A stretch of DNA of 64,000 nt from Flavitalea plasmicola (GCF_030546645.1 NZ_JAUOTO010000005.1:744001-808000), one strand, 5' to 3'. Counted from the stretch's first letter, positions 44,246 through 54,285 are shown. The notes: a model not told the origin generated them from the letters alone. Numbers and translations are program-made.

Positions 44246-46582
44246 TCAAGGTTCCAGTGCGAAGGCAGCCACATCGGACTTGTCTTTGCTTATGAGGCGA
44301 TAAGTGCCGTCAGTCGCCATGGCCGCCACATCAAGGGTCTCCGCAAATGCGCCCTTGCCTGTGCCGTTGTTGTAACAGGATTCCAGCAATTGTAAAGGCG
44401 TGAAAGATTTGTCATACACGCCCCCGCTGCCCAGCACATAGCCATCTGCGCTGTCGATGACCATGCCATCGGCGCCCGCCATGGCAACATAGCCACAGGT
44501 GCCTCTTTCCACCTTGAATTGGAATACGGCAAAATTATTCGGATGGGCGGCCTGGAAGGTGATATCGAGTGGCTGCTCGATGCCGCCTTGCTTATAGGAC
44601 ACGAATCCGCAGCAATCCGTGGAAGCGGGCACATGGTTGACCTTTACGGTATAAATATCGGCGACGCACGCGGAGTTGTCGATACGCATCAGAATATTGA
44701 AGCCGCTGGTCACGGCGGAGGATGGGCTGGCAAGCTCCAGCAGGGCATCCGGCGCATTCACGCTGAAGCCGGCATTGTTGTAGTCCGGTACCTTGAAAGT
44801 GTGTTTGGGAATATTCGTCAGCAAGGCGCCCGCCTTGTCGAACAGCTCCATTTTAAATTCATAGAGCCCGTCTCCCCTGAGAAGTCCCGCATCCACCAAG
44901 GCGTCGGAATTAAAGGTGATGCTGTAGTTGCGATAGCTCGGCTCCGTCCATTGGGGGTTGGCTTCCGGCACGCTGAACGGCGCCATGTCGGGACGCTCCG
45001 TGGGGATGATGTACAGGTTGTCGTTGGCGCCGACAGTGAAGGGCCCCAGCTTTACGGAGTTGGATCCGAACTGTGTGTCCCCGTTGGAGTCGACATAAGT
45101 GAACTCGTATCCCTTCGAGGTGAGGTCGCCCACGGGGATCAAAGGCTTATAGTCGTCGGCGACGTCCACCAGCTCGGGGCTTTTCACTTTCTTATAGCTC
45201 CAGCGGTAATAATAAACGCCATTGTTGGGAAGGTCGTTGCCGAATCCAACGATGAAGGTAGGGCTCCCTCCGAAGGGGCGTTTGAAATCTCCTACCGCGA
45301 TGGGCAAAAAGGACGGGTCGTAGATGGCGCCGGCATCCGTCAGCCCGATGCGATTGTAGCTCACCGATTGATCGGGCGGCGCCTGCGGGTAGCTGGCCTG
45401 GTTGATATGAGAGACGCTGGTGCTGCCTACCGTTCTTATCCAAACCTCATCTCCCGGGATGGGGCAGTCGCAGCAGCATGCACCCGGTACCCGCGGATCG
45501 GTGATATGGATATTGATAGGGGTGCCGCAGGCATAATCCCAGAATGTGTGACAAGGGATGGGCGGCTCGTAAACGGTGGTCCACACGCCATTGATCAGGT
45601 ATTCCACCCAGATATAAATGTCGGGTTTATCGCCTGTGCACCAGTAGGACACCTGCTTGTCGAACCTGCCGGCGGCATCCGTGTATACGACGGCCAGCTC
45701 CCTGCGGTGATAGAACCAGGGCCACCACCAGGGCCACAGGCAAAACCAGGGATGGAAAATCGCGTAATTGGCGGCGATGGTCTCCCGGATACGGTTGAGA
45801 TTGCCCGAGGCCAGGCTCTGCCGGATCTCCAGGCTTAGCTCCGGCAAAGCTGCTGCGGCTTCCATCTGCCGCTCTTCCACGGAGAAAGTGCGGAACAGGG
45901 ACTTTTCTGAGGTACGAGCTGAGAGCGGTGAGTTTTGAGCTGCGAGCGGTGAGCTGCGAGCCGTGAGCGGTGAGGTTTGAGCTTGGACAAAGGGTGGAGG
46001 GTCGGGTAGGGGAATGGGGAATTTGATGATCTCCTGTGGGTTGAGCACCACTTCAGGCACTCTTGCGATGATGTAATCCGGGATCTTATAGATCCAGTAC
46101 CAGATGGCGTCGATGTCGCAGATGTGCACGCGGGCTTTGCAGACAGGGCGGTCTTCCCAGAGGCCGTCGACGGAGAACCATTTGGATATTTTTCCCGTCA
46201 CCCGGCAGGAGCAGAAGGGCCAGAACTGCGAGATGAGAGAGGGGATGGGCAGCATCGTGACGCCGCCTTCCGCACCAGCCTGCAGCACGGGTTCGTAGGG
46301 CTTATACTGTTCCAGCGCTTCGAGGCTTCTCACCTTTTCAATGCGCTTATCCGTGCCCGGGGCAATGAAGACCCTGTATTCGCCAAAGCCGGAGGATCGT
46401 ATGTCCCGTGAGGCGGGCGCGGCCTTATCGTCCAGGGTGAATTCCAGGATATTTTTACGGACGGGCTGCCATTGCAGGAATCGTCCATCGCAGTAAAACA
46501 GGAAGCCGACAAGGGATATCTCTTCCGCGGGGACTTGCTCGAAACTTACGTTCAAAGAGATCTTTTTAGCATCTTTTGCCAT
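44246..46582 (-). CDS. Large Trp/Pro-rich protein of unknown function
   Basis: 778 residues, first gene of the operon, with no signal peptide. The start (MAKDAKKISLNVSFEQVP) leads into a beta-rich region. Around 195-235 is a low-complexity stretch of SPL, TAR and AAQ repeats encoded by a DNA repeat. A striking aromatic block follows, HPWFCLWPWWWPWFYHRREL at about 285-305, then a Greek-key or carboxypeptidase-regulatory-like segment (VVYTDAAGRFDKQVSYW). A cysteine cluster (GACCCDCPIPGDE) comes next, then more Ig-like strands to the end. No enzyme motif was found. The mix of cysteine cluster and beta domains suggests a structural or display protein. Linked tightly to the DUF1360-like and 75-residue genes. 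Confidence 0.65.
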   Translation of the reverse strand: MAKDAKKISLNVSFEQVPAEEISLVGFLFYCDGRFLQWQPVRKNILEFTLDDKAAPASRDIRSSGFGEYRVFIAPGTDKRIEKVRSLEALEQYKPYEPVLQAGAEGGVTMLPIPSLISQFWPFCSCRVTGKISKWFSVDGLWEDRPVCKARVHICDIDAIWYWIYKIPDYIIARVPEVVLNPQEIIKFPIPLPDPPPFVQAQTSPLTARSSPLAAQNSPLSARTSEKSLFRTFSVEERQMEAAAALPELSLEIRQSLASGNLNRIRETIAANYAIFHPWFCLWPWWWPWFYHRRELAVVYTDAAGRFDKQVSYWCTGDKPDIYIWVEYLINGVWTTVYEPPIPCHTFWDYACGTPINIHITDPRVPGACCCDCPIPGDEVWIRTVGSTSVSHINQASYPQAPPDQSVSYNRIGLTDAGAIYDPSFLPIAVGDFKRPFGGSPTFIVGFGNDLPNNGVYYYRWSYKKVKSPELVDVADDYKPLIPVGDLTSKGYEFTYVDSNGDTQFGSNSVKLGPFTVGANDNLYIIPTERPDMAPFSVPEANPQWTEPSYRNYSITFNSDALVDAGLLRGDGLYEFKMELFDKAGALLTNIPKHTFKVPDYNNAGFSVNAPDALLELASPSSAVTSGFNILMRIDNSACVADIYTVKVNHVPASTDCCGFVSYKQGGIEQPLDITFQAAHPNNFAVFQFKVERGTCGYVAMAGADGMVIDSADGYVLGSGGVYDKSFTPLQLLESCYNNGTGKGAFAETLDVAAMATDGTYRLISKDKSDVAAFALEP
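45915..45985. repeat. Short imperfect tandem repeat inside the 778-residue gene
   Basis: Repeated units of GAGC-TGCGAGCGGTGAG type, four to five copies with small changes. It encodes the Ser/Pro/Leu/Thr/Ala/Arg low-complexity segment (SPLTARSSPLAAQ...). Repeat number could vary by slippage. Confidence 0.6.
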
Positions 46583-46701
46583 GATCGTTTTTTTTGTGTG
46601 TACAATATGATTCCGTTGTCCCTGCAGGGGATGTTAGCAGACGCGGGTGGAACAGGAGAAATTCAGGTAGTGGAGAAAAGGAGAAGAAGATCTAATCGAG
46701 G

Positions 46702-46732
46702 GCAAGGTACGACGTCGCAGGAGGTTTGTCAA
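46702..46732 (-). promoter_or_regulatory. Candidate promoter of the 46582 operon
   Basis: On the minus strand TTGACA (46727-46732) and TACCTTGC (46702-46709) are separated by 17 bases, about 120 bases upstream of the 778-residue gene. The -33 box overlaps the end of the glycosidase gene's spacer, so the operon has its own promoter. Confidence 0.45.
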
Positions 46733-46734
46733 TA

Positions 46735-49080
46735 CTACTTTATGGTAAAAATATAAATACCTTCACCTGGTGAGGTGAAGAAATGAAGGCGGGCGCCGGC
46801 CAGCACCTGGGACTTGCGGCCATTACGAATCAATTGTACTTTTTTTCCCGGCCAGGGGTTCTCCATATTACAGGGGCGACCTTTTTCGCTGACAAGTCTG
46901 ACGAATGCCACGCGCCCGTCCTTTATCCGGCTGCTGACGAGAAAGGCGCCATAGGCGCGCAGGTGATCGAAGGATGCATCCCTGGAACGATCCCAACAGG
47001 GAAAGACCCGCAGGACACGTTCGTAGCTTTGCAGGAGCATCTCGTTGATCGTAAGCGGAACAGCCGCCAGTGTCTCGGTCCCTCCCCCTGTTTGCGTGAT
47101 CCACCCGTTGGGAAGGGCACTGGCGCTAATACGGTCTTTCAGCTGTTGCAGGATCACTGCCGGGTCATAGCCCACGCGGACGGCGCCGGGAAAGCAGGTC
47201 TCGATGCCATTGCCCAGGGTATTGCCCCACTCGCCGGGACCTTTCATTTTATCTTTCCAGTGGGCCACATCGTTTAATAACAAGTGGTTGAAAGCTGAGT
47301 CGGTAACAGGACCTGTGACGCCGCCGGGCATGAGCAGCCCATGTATGGAGACCCTGTTCAGTCCTGCGGGAGGCATTGCTGCATTCTGTGGGCCGCTCTC
47401 CATATTTTTCAGGCTGAGCCTGCCGTCTTTTTCTCCTGTGGGGAATTTGCTCAGATGGGAAAGGATATACTGCCATTGCTGCCGCCGGCTTTTGTCTTTT
47501 TGCAGAAAAGTACTGACGTCGATGATGCCGCGAAGGAGCATGGTCACCAGACCCAGCGAAAGGGTGGAATTCACATCTCCCAACCTGTCTTTCCATTGCC
47601 CGTTGGTCCGCAGGTTGGGCATGATCTCATAAAAGTGATCCATGCGGATGACATAACGGCCATCCTCCCATGACAGATAATGTTCCCAGAAATCGGCGCA
47701 TGCCAGGAGATAGGGATAAATGCGTTCCCCATAAGCGCGGTCATAGGTGCTGTAAAAGCGCATCAGCATATTGGACGCGCCAAAGACGGCATTGATCTTC
47801 TGGCCGAGAAATTTGTAACCCTGGTCGATGGTGTTGTCACGGGTGCCATAACGCTCCAGCATTTCTTCCGGCGTCAGGGGCCAGCGGGTGGTGACCAGGC
47901 CTTTGGGACCGATGCCCACGGGATAGTAGATGCCGGGCATGTTCAACAGTTCTTTCGCCAGGCGCCGGCCTTCGGGCATGTAGTCCAGCAGCGGTTGGTC
48001 ATAACTGTCAGCCAGGTCTGTGTGATTGGAGGAAAAGGCGGCCCAGAAGGGCGCCTGATAATTATAGTTGAGATGATAGTCTCCTCCCCAGGCCGTAGAG
48101 TCCTGCGTGATGAAGGGCCCCCAGATGCCGGGCGGGAATTTCCCCTTTCTGGCCGAACAGGCAAAGAGGTATTGAGAGACCTCATAGTATTGCTGGAGGA
48201 AAGGGTCGTTTAGCTGAACATGGGATCGCGCCCAGAACTGCCGCCACCACTGTTGATGTTCGTGCCGCATGGAGTTTGTCAGTGCGGGTGTCAGCCAGCG
48301 ACTGTCATCGATGGCGGCTGCTTTCCAATCGCTGCGATCGAAATTCGTATAGAGGGTAAGCGCGATGGTGACAGGGTGACCGGGAAGAAGATCGACGGTG
48401 CTGTCTGTTGCACCAGGCTGGCCGATGACCTTCATGGCAATGGCGATATGACAGGGCCATTTCAGCAGTGGAGTATTTTCAAAAGAGCGGGTGACCCAGT
48501 AAATGCCATTAGAGATGCCTGAAGTATTGACGGAAGTATTGCCCGATGTGGCCCACAGTCGTAGTTTAGCCTTTACAGGAAGATTGGAAGCGCACTCAAT
48601 GAATACGGTGTTATGGGTAGCAGTTACCCATGTACGAAGGCCGACACGCAGGCTGTCCTTGTCGAATTCGCTGTTGATGGCTGCCTCCTGTAACATTTCC
48701 CGGGCGTGGTAAGCGGCCGACCGGAGCGAGGGGAGCAGCAGCGAAAGTCCTCCCGGGAGCGCAATGCCTCCACCAGGATATACAGGATAAGCCCTCCAGA
48801 AATCGTTTTTTCCCAGGTAGAAGGTGAGTGAATCCGGAGCGCCTCCCAGGGTAACGCCGATGTCACCATTGCCTGCCAGTGGTGCGTCGGGTGTTTTCGG
48901 CGTGGGGACATGCTTGGGAGGGGTATCGAAGAGCAGCTCATTCGGGGAAAGGACTGCATGTTTGCTATGGGTGGTCTGGGCGTTCATTCGTTGGCCGGTC
49001 AGCAGGATCTGCCCGCAGAGCAGGAGGAAAGGCGGGGCGGCTTTCAGCAGGTGACGCAGGCAGGCAAGTCTTATTTGCAT
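46735..49080 (-). CDS. GH95-like secreted glycoside hydrolase
   Basis: 781 residues with an N-terminal signal (CLRHLLKAAPPFLLLCGQILL). The mature start DAPLAGNGDIGVTLGGAPDSLTFYLGKNDFW is typical of GH95-type enzymes: a glycine-rich beta domain preceding an (alpha/alpha)6 barrel. The barrel has WGGDYHLNYNYQAPFWAAFSS near 345-365, matching the WxGDYHxNxNxQ signature of alpha-L-fucosidases and related enzymes, and later GPGEWGNTLGNGIE and WITQTGGG. GH95 enzymes release fucose or galactose by inversion. The NYNYQ block differs from the classical NINLQ, so the substrate may differ too. It stands alone, divergent from the RHS operon, with no SusC/D genes adjacent. Confidence 0.78.
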   Translation of the reverse strand: MQIRLACLRHLLKAAPPFLLLCGQILLTGQRMNAQTTHSKHAVLSPNELLFDTPPKHVPTPKTPDAPLAGNGDIGVTLGGAPDSLTFYLGKNDFWRAYPVYPGGGIALPGGLSLLLPSLRSAAYHAREMLQEAAINSEFDKDSLRVGLRTWVTATHNTVFIECASNLPVKAKLRLWATSGNTSVNTSGISNGIYWVTRSFENTPLLKWPCHIAIAMKVIGQPGATDSTVDLLPGHPVTIALTLYTNFDRSDWKAAAIDDSRWLTPALTNSMRHEHQQWWRQFWARSHVQLNDPFLQQYYEVSQYLFACSARKGKFPPGIWGPFITQDSTAWGGDYHLNYNYQAPFWAAFSSNHTDLADSYDQPLLDYMPEGRRLAKELLNMPGIYYPVGIGPKGLVTTRWPLTPEEMLERYGTRDNTIDQGYKFLGQKINAVFGASNMLMRFYSTYDRAYGERIYPYLLACADFWEHYLSWEDGRYVIRMDHFYEIMPNLRTNGQWKDRLGDVNSTLSLGLVTMLLRGIIDVSTFLQKDKSRRQQWQYILSHLSKFPTGEKDGRLSLKNMESGPQNAAMPPAGLNRVSIHGLLMPGGVTGPVTDSAFNHLLLNDVAHWKDKMKGPGEWGNTLGNGIETCFPGAVRVGYDPAVILQQLKDRISASALPNGWITQTGGGTETLAAVPLTINEMLLQSYERVLRVFPCWDRSRDASFDHLRAYGAFLVSSRIKDGRVAFVRLVSEKGRPCNMENPWPGKKVQLIRNGRKSQVLAGARLHFFTSPGEGIYIFTIK

Positions 49081-49125
49081 AGGCTAAGCTATTCAATAAT
49101 GGGAGGGAGGGGTGGCTTCTCTTGG

Positions 49126-49145
49126 CAAAATAGTCAACTATTTTG
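49126..49145. repeat. Perfect inverted repeat in divergent region
   Basis: CAAAATAG (49126-49133) and CTATTTTG (49138-49145) pair perfectly around TCAA. It lies 46 bases upstream of the glycosidase start and 160 bases before the RHS operon's first gene. Could be an operator. Confidence 0.45.
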
Positions 49146-49191
49146 GCTTTGCGGAAAACCACATAGGGGAAATTACACGGCTATGGCGGAT

Positions 49192-49219
49192 ATCGACACG
49201 GCTATCGACAAAATCGACA
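49192..49219. repeat. Three direct ATCGACA repeats
   Basis: ATCGACA occurs at 49192, 49204 and 49213, 86-113 bases before the start of the first RHS-operon gene. The spacing (12 and 9 bases) is not perfectly helical. Possible regulator sites; could be chance. Confidence 0.3.
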
Positions 49220-49304
49220 CGTCCGTGAACTGTGACAGGGTGACCCCTTGTGCCGTATATCTTCTTTTCCTTCCTTTGTTGTCACTCTTCCTAAACTGAC
49301 TTCT

Positions 49305-50732
49305 ATGAAAGGATCTCAGGGCGCAGTCCTGCTGTTGCTCTATTGCCTGCCTTTTTTCTGCCATGCCCAGGATGACCCCGATGGCAAGGATGGTTTACTT
49401 CATTTCCCTTCGCGCCTATTCAACCGCATACAAAGTAAGACGGCTAAGCTGGAGGATCAGCTGACCCATCAGACGGAGAAATATCTGCGACGCATGCAGC
49501 GGCGGGAGCAGCGACTGTACAAGAAATTATACAAAGCGGATTCCGGGGCGGCAAAGTCACTTTTCAATGGCTCGGCGGAACAATATGCAGCCTTGGGCCA
49601 AAAGCTGGCCAGCGATACAGGTGCTTCGGGACTGCATCTCAGCGGGGAATACCAGGCTTATACGGACTCGCTGCAGGGGATGTTGAAGTTTATGAAGGAT
49701 CCCCGGGCGGCTGGTGCATTGACTCAATTGAATTCGCTGGAGGCGAAAATGCAGGACGCGGACCAGATCAAGGAATATGTCCGGCAAAGGAAACAGCAGA
49801 TAGCGCAATATATACAGCAACATAGCAACCTGGCGGGACTGCAGGGGAAGGAATACCAGGGTCTGAACCAGGACGTCTACTATTATTCCCAGCAGGTGCG
49901 TCAGTACAAGGAGATGCTGAACGACCCGGACAAGCTGGAGAAGCAGGCATTGAGCTTGTTGAACAAGCTACCCGCTTTCCAGGCATTCATGAAACAAAAC
50001 TCGCAATTGGCGGGGCTGTTCAATCTGCCGGGGAACTATGGCGATCCAGCGTCCCTATCGGGGTTGCAGACCCGTGACCAGGTGGCGGCGTTGATCCAAC
50101 AGCAGGTGTCGGCGGGCGGAGCCGGAGGTGCTGCGGCCTTACAGGCCAATCTGCAATCGGCGCAGTCCCAATTGGATGGGTACAAGGACAAGCTGAACAA
50201 GCTGGGCGGCGGCAGCGGGGACATCGATATGCCTGATTTCAAGCCCAACGATCAAAAGACAAAGACATTCTGGCGGCGATTGGAGTACGGGACAAATTTC
50301 CAGACGACAAGGAATAATTACTATTTCCCTACGGTGTCGGATCTGGGGTTGTCGGTGGGGTATAAGTTGAGTGAGCGGAGTATGGTGGGTGTCGGCGCCA
50401 GTTACAAGCTGGGTTGGGGAAATGGGATACAGCATATCGCTTTTTCCAGCCAGGGGGCGGGATTGCGGTCGTTCGTGGATGTGAGGCTGAAAGGGAGTTT
50501 TTCAATGACGGGTGGATTCGAGTACAATTATACGACGCCGTTCTCTTCGTATCAGCAGCTGCGCGCGTGGGATAACTGGACAAAGAGTGGATTGATAGGG
50601 GCAAGCAAAACAGTGTCGATGAAGAGCCGGGTGTTCAAGAAGACAAACGTGCAGCTGTTGTGGGATTTTCTCAGTTACCAGCAGAGGCCAAGGACGCAAC
50701 CCGTGATCTTTAGAATAGGTTATAATTTTTAA
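49305..50732 (+). CDS. Coiled-coil plus beta-barrel protein heading the RHS operon
   Basis: About 475 residues with a signal peptide (KGSQGAVLLLLYCLPFFCHAQ). The middle (about 30-240) is long helical coiled coil rich in Gln, Lys and Leu (RMQRREQRLYKKLYKAD, RQRKQQIAQYIQQ). The last 130 residues look like paired outer-membrane strands with alternating pattern (SVGYKLSERSMVGVGASYKLGWG, GGFEYNYTTPFSS) ending in RIGYNF with a terminal Phe. Such an end is a hallmark of outer-membrane barrels. Sixteen bases precede the next gene. Inference: an outer-membrane partner that exports or anchors the RHS proteins; no named family recognised. Confidence 0.65.
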   Translation: MKGSQGAVLLLLYCLPFFCHAQDDPDGKDGLLHFPSRLFNRIQSKTAKLEDQLTHQTEKYLRRMQRREQRLYKKLYKADSGAAKSLFNGSAEQYAALGQKLASDTGASGLHLSGEYQAYTDSLQGMLKFMKDPRAAGALTQLNSLEAKMQDADQIKEYVRQRKQQIAQYIQQHSNLAGLQGKEYQGLNQDVYYYSQQVRQYKEMLNDPDKLEKQALSLLNKLPAFQAFMKQNSQLAGLFNLPGNYGDPASLSGLQTRDQVAALIQQQVSAGGAGGAAALQANLQSAQSQLDGYKDKLNKLGGGSGDIDMPDFKPNDQKTKTFWRRLEYGTNFQTTRNNYYFPTVSDLGLSVGYKLSERSMVGVGASYKLGWGNGIQHIAFSSQGAGLRSFVDVRLKGSFSMTGGFEYNYTTPFSSYQQLRAWDNWTKSGLIGASKTVSMKSRVFKKTNVQLLWDFLSYQQRPRTQPVIFRIGYNF

Positions 50733-50748
50733 TTCGCAATAACAAAAA

Positions 50749-53700
50749 ATGAGAAAGCTACTTCTGGCGACCTTACTATTTCCCGTTGCCATAGCCACTG
50801 CCCAAACGGCCGCGTATCAGAGCAACAAGATCGTGCAGGCATCACCTACTTCCGCCTCGTTAGGCCGTTTTGGGAATGTAGAAGTCAGCCCTTACAATGG
50901 CTCGCCCAATATATCGGTGCCTTTGTATAGTGTAAAGACCACGGGCCATTCGCTGCACCTTTCCCTCCGTTATGACGCCAGCGGCACAAAGGCGTTGCAG
51001 GATGCATCCTGGGTAGGTCTGGGCTGGACCCTGCAGGCTGGGGGCGCTATCACCCGTATTGTGCGATGCCAGGACGACTTTATAGAGCATGGTTATTTCT
51101 TTGCGGCCAACCTGCCGCCCAACAATCCGGACAATTCCTGGCAGGCAACTTCCAACTGGCAGAATGATATCAACTATTTCAATAGTGCCTACAATGGCCA
51201 GATGGACCTCGAGCCGGACGTATTCAGTTATAATTTCAACGGGTATTCCGGTCGCCTGGTGCTGGGCAAGAATGCGAACGGCGCGCCTGTATTTATGGAC
51301 GATCGGAACAACCTGAAGGTGGAGTACTTATATGCCACCGGGAACTGGCGTATCACCACGCCGGAAGGGTACCGGTATTATTTTGCCACGAGTGAGCGGA
51401 CACAAGGATACAATTATTCCTCTCCCATTGAGCTGACCAACATGACAGGCGTCAGCGGCCTGAATTTCGATGTGAATACAACACCCACCACGGCATGGTA
51501 CCTGGACAGCATCGTTGCCCCATCATTGGAAAAGGTCACTTTCACCTATGCCAAGGGTAAGAGCCTGGGCCTGATCAATAAGTCTGAACAGGTGACCCAG
51601 ATGATTGCATGGTCCTTGTCCTGTCCGCAACCGCCCTCCGGCTTTAACTCGCAGGAGCATCTGTATATGGCGGACCGGCAGGCTATACAGGATGTTTATC
51701 TCAAGAAGATAAGCTTTATCAACGGGTCTGTAGAATTCAATGCTTCTCCCAGAAATGATATCGAATACATCAATAGTGTGGATACATTATGGACGCCATC
51801 CAAGCTGGATAATATTGTCATCAAGAACGTCGCCGGGACAGAGATTAAGCGTTTTTCTTTCTTTTATACTTATTTCAACCAGGCGAATATCAGCGGAAGG
51901 CTGAAGCTGGATTCCATAAAGGAGTCAGGCGGTAGCCTGTCGAAGCCTCCGTATGCATTTACCTATATCAACCCTGGCAGCCTCCCCGACAAATATACCA
52001 GGTCCATAGATCATTGGGGTTACTACAACGGCGCGGTTAATCCGACCTTGTTGCCCACTACTACCATTCCGCTGGCCAATCAATCATTTACGGGGGCCAA
52101 CAGGGATCCGGATACCCTGCAAAACTATCCTATGAATGGCATGCTGTCCAATATTAAATATCCCACGGGTGGAAGCACCAGTTTTGGATATGAGCTGAAT
52201 GATTATGGCAATCTCCATGGGGCACAGCAATTCAGGACCCTGAATAAGTTTGCGATGGTACGCGCCAACCCGGATATCAATCCCACGGGGGATGTCACGA
52301 GCGCGGATTTCTATATTCATGGGTCACTGCCCGATACAACGCTTAAAGTGGCTGTCGTCATCCAATGCAGCTACCAGAAAGTAAATCCCAATGTGTCGGA
52401 CCTGCCCAGCCTGGGATATACGAATATGTGGAAAGTCGCTGACGACGGAAGTGTGACGAGTATCGCTGATTGCAGCATGGCCAATTATGATCAGCCCAAT
52501 CCCAGCCCGACTTTTACCAATATGAACCTTTGGCCGGGGCATTACAGGATCTACCTGCAGTCGATCTCCGGATGGTCCACCTTCATGTCCGTGTCCTGGC
52601 AGGAGTCCGACTCCGTGCCCCTGCTGCGTAGAAAAGGTGGCGGTGTCCGCATACAGTCTGTTACTGACCAGGACGACCAGGGTAATACAATTGTCAAAGC
52701 CTATAAGTATATGGGCAATGACGGCCGGAGTTCCGGAGTACTAATGTCCCCTAACGAATATGCCTATATTTTCACCACTTACAGCGACGGATATATCAAC
52801 GGGTCCAATCTGCTCCCCAATTGCTTTGCATACGTACAGTTCTATGGCCTGGCTTCTTCTTCTGTCTACCCCAGCGGGCTTTCCAGCAGGACGGGTATTG
52901 TCGGGTACAGTAAAGTGACCGAATTGCAGGGGCCCAATGGAGAGAACGGACGGACGGAGTATTATTATCACAACGTAGAACCGCAGGCGTCCATCCACGG
53001 GTTTATCCCCACGGTGCCAGATCCCATGAATGGCAAACTGGATTCCAGCATTGTGTATAATGCGCAAGGGCAGGTGGTGAGCCGATCCGACAATACCTGG
53101 CAGGTGAAGGAAGATCTCGTGCTAAAAGGCGTTAAGCTTTTCGTAGGCAAAAGTGACCCTGCATTTGCAGGGATCTACAACATCTACTATTATGACAACA
53201 GGTCAAGCTGGGTAGTGCCGGGCACGGAAAAGCAGACCTTGTATGATGGAGCCGGCAAGATCACCACGGCGAAGACATTTTATTACGACAATAACGTGCA
53301 CCGGGAGCCGACACGCATCGATGTAAGCATGAGTGACGGCAGCCTGACTACGACAAAATACAAGCGGCCCGGAGACTATACGATCACGGGGATTGCCAGT
53401 ACCAGCATCGCCCAGGGCATACAGAACCTTCAGAACAACTATATCATTACTCCCGTGATCGAGCAATATTCGCAGCGAAGCAATACCGATGGCAGCAATC
53501 TTCGGACGGTGGCGGCCAGTTTTACTTCTTACAAGCCCGCCATACCCTATCCGGATGTCATTTACAGGAACGAGATGGCACAGCCGCTGACAGATTTCGC
53601 TCCGTCGGTCATCACGGGCTCTGCGGCCACCCTGGATGGCCGGTATAAGCCCTACCTGGTACTTGACTGTTTTGACCCGCAGGGAAATATCATTCAAAAA

Positions 53701-54285
53701 CATGACCCGGCCGGCAATAACTACACTTATATATGGGACTACCAGAAAGTATATCCCATTGCAGAGATCCTCAACGCAGATTCGCTCTCCGCAGCCTATA
53801 CCAGCTTTGAGGCGGATGGCTTAGGTGGGTGGACGCTGACGGGTGGAAGTACAATCAGTAATAGCAGCGTGATAACCGGATCGCATATATGTTCAGGCGG
53901 TGTTACAAAAACGGTGCCTGCGGGAAATTACGTAGTAGGGCTGTGGGCAACGGGCAGTCCGACAGTCAATGGTCAGACTGCTACGGCCTTATTGACGAGC
54001 AAAAAAGACGCCAGCTGGCACTATTACGAATGGAAGCTGACGAACGTAACATCGGTGCAGGTGACAGGATCGAATATGGACGAGGTCAGGCTTTACCCTG
54101 CTGCTGCGCAGATGTCCACCTACACCTACGATCCGCTGATAGGAATGACGACAAAATGCGATGTGGCGGGCCGGATAACTTACTACGAATATGACGGACT
54201 GGGCCGTCTGAAAGTGATCCGGGACCAGGATGGGAATATCGTGAAAACCATACAATACCATTACAAGGGGCAACCGCTAAACTGA
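50749..54285 (+). CDS. Secreted SpvB/RHS-like protein without toxin tip
   Basis: 1178 residues with a signal peptide (RKLLLATLLFPVAIATAQ). The start of the mature part resembles the N-terminus of Bacteroidota RHS proteins: GRFGNVEVSPYNGSPNISVPLYSV, then LSLRYDASGTKALQDASWVGLGWTL, as in SpvB-type domains. The body is beta-rich with YD-like turns (YYHNVEPQ, FYYDNNVHREP). Near the end come YEYDGLGRLKVIRDQDGN and IVKTIQYHYKGQ, a true YD repeat, but there is no RHS-associated core and no C-terminal toxin. It ends 15 bases before the toxin-bearing RHS gene. Probably a shell or carrier partner of the next protein, by analogy with TcB and TcC. Confidence 0.8.
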   Translation: MRKLLLATLLFPVAIATAQTAAYQSNKIVQASPTSASLGRFGNVEVSPYNGSPNISVPLYSVKTTGHSLHLSLRYDASGTKALQDASWVGLGWTLQAGGAITRIVRCQDDFIEHGYFFAANLPPNNPDNSWQATSNWQNDINYFNSAYNGQMDLEPDVFSYNFNGYSGRLVLGKNANGAPVFMDDRNNLKVEYLYATGNWRITTPEGYRYYFATSERTQGYNYSSPIELTNMTGVSGLNFDVNTTPTTAWYLDSIVAPSLEKVTFTYAKGKSLGLINKSEQVTQMIAWSLSCPQPPSGFNSQEHLYMADRQAIQDVYLKKISFINGSVEFNASPRNDIEYINSVDTLWTPSKLDNIVIKNVAGTEIKRFSFFYTYFNQANISGRLKLDSIKESGGSLSKPPYAFTYINPGSLPDKYTRSIDHWGYYNGAVNPTLLPTTTIPLANQSFTGANRDPDTLQNYPMNGMLSNIKYPTGGSTSFGYELNDYGNLHGAQQFRTLNKFAMVRANPDINPTGDVTSADFYIHGSLPDTTLKVAVVIQCSYQKVNPNVSDLPSLGYTNMWKVADDGSVTSIADCSMANYDQPNPSPTFTNMNLWPGHYRIYLQSISGWSTFMSVSWQESDSVPLLRRKGGGVRIQSVTDQDDQGNTIVKAYKYMGNDGRSSGVLMSPNEYAYIFTTYSDGYINGSNLLPNCFAYVQFYGLASSSVYPSGLSSRTGIVGYSKVTELQGPNGENGRTEYYYHNVEPQASIHGFIPTVPDPMNGKLDSSIVYNAQGQVVSRSDNTWQVKEDLVLKGVKLFVGKSDPAFAGIYNIYYYDNRSSWVVPGTEKQTLYDGAGKITTAKTFYYDNNVHREPTRIDVSMSDGSLTTTKYKRPGDYTITGIASTSIAQGIQNLQNNYIITPVIEQYSQRSNTDGSNLRTVAASFTSYKPAIPYPDVIYRNEMAQPLTDFAPSVITGSAATLDGRYKPYLVLDCFDPQGNIIQKHDPAGNNYTYIWDYQKVYPIAEILNADSLSAAYTSFEADGLGGWTLTGGSTISNSSVITGSHICSGGVTKTVPAGNYVVGLWATGSPTVNGQTATALLTSKKDASWHYYEWKLTNVTSVQVTGSNMDEVRLYPAAAQMSTYTYDPLIGMTTKCDVAGRITYYEYDGLGRLKVIRDQDGNIVKTIQYHYKGQPLN

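Noticed and set aside
44519..45838. A 439-codon plus-strand frame
   Set aside because: Antisense to the 778-residue gene, which has tight operon neighbours and its own candidate promoter.
49183..49299. Possible 38-residue peptide gene (MADIDTAIDKIDTS...)
   Set aside because: The frame follows the ATCGACA repeats, ends just before the real gene and has no known match; chance is likelier.
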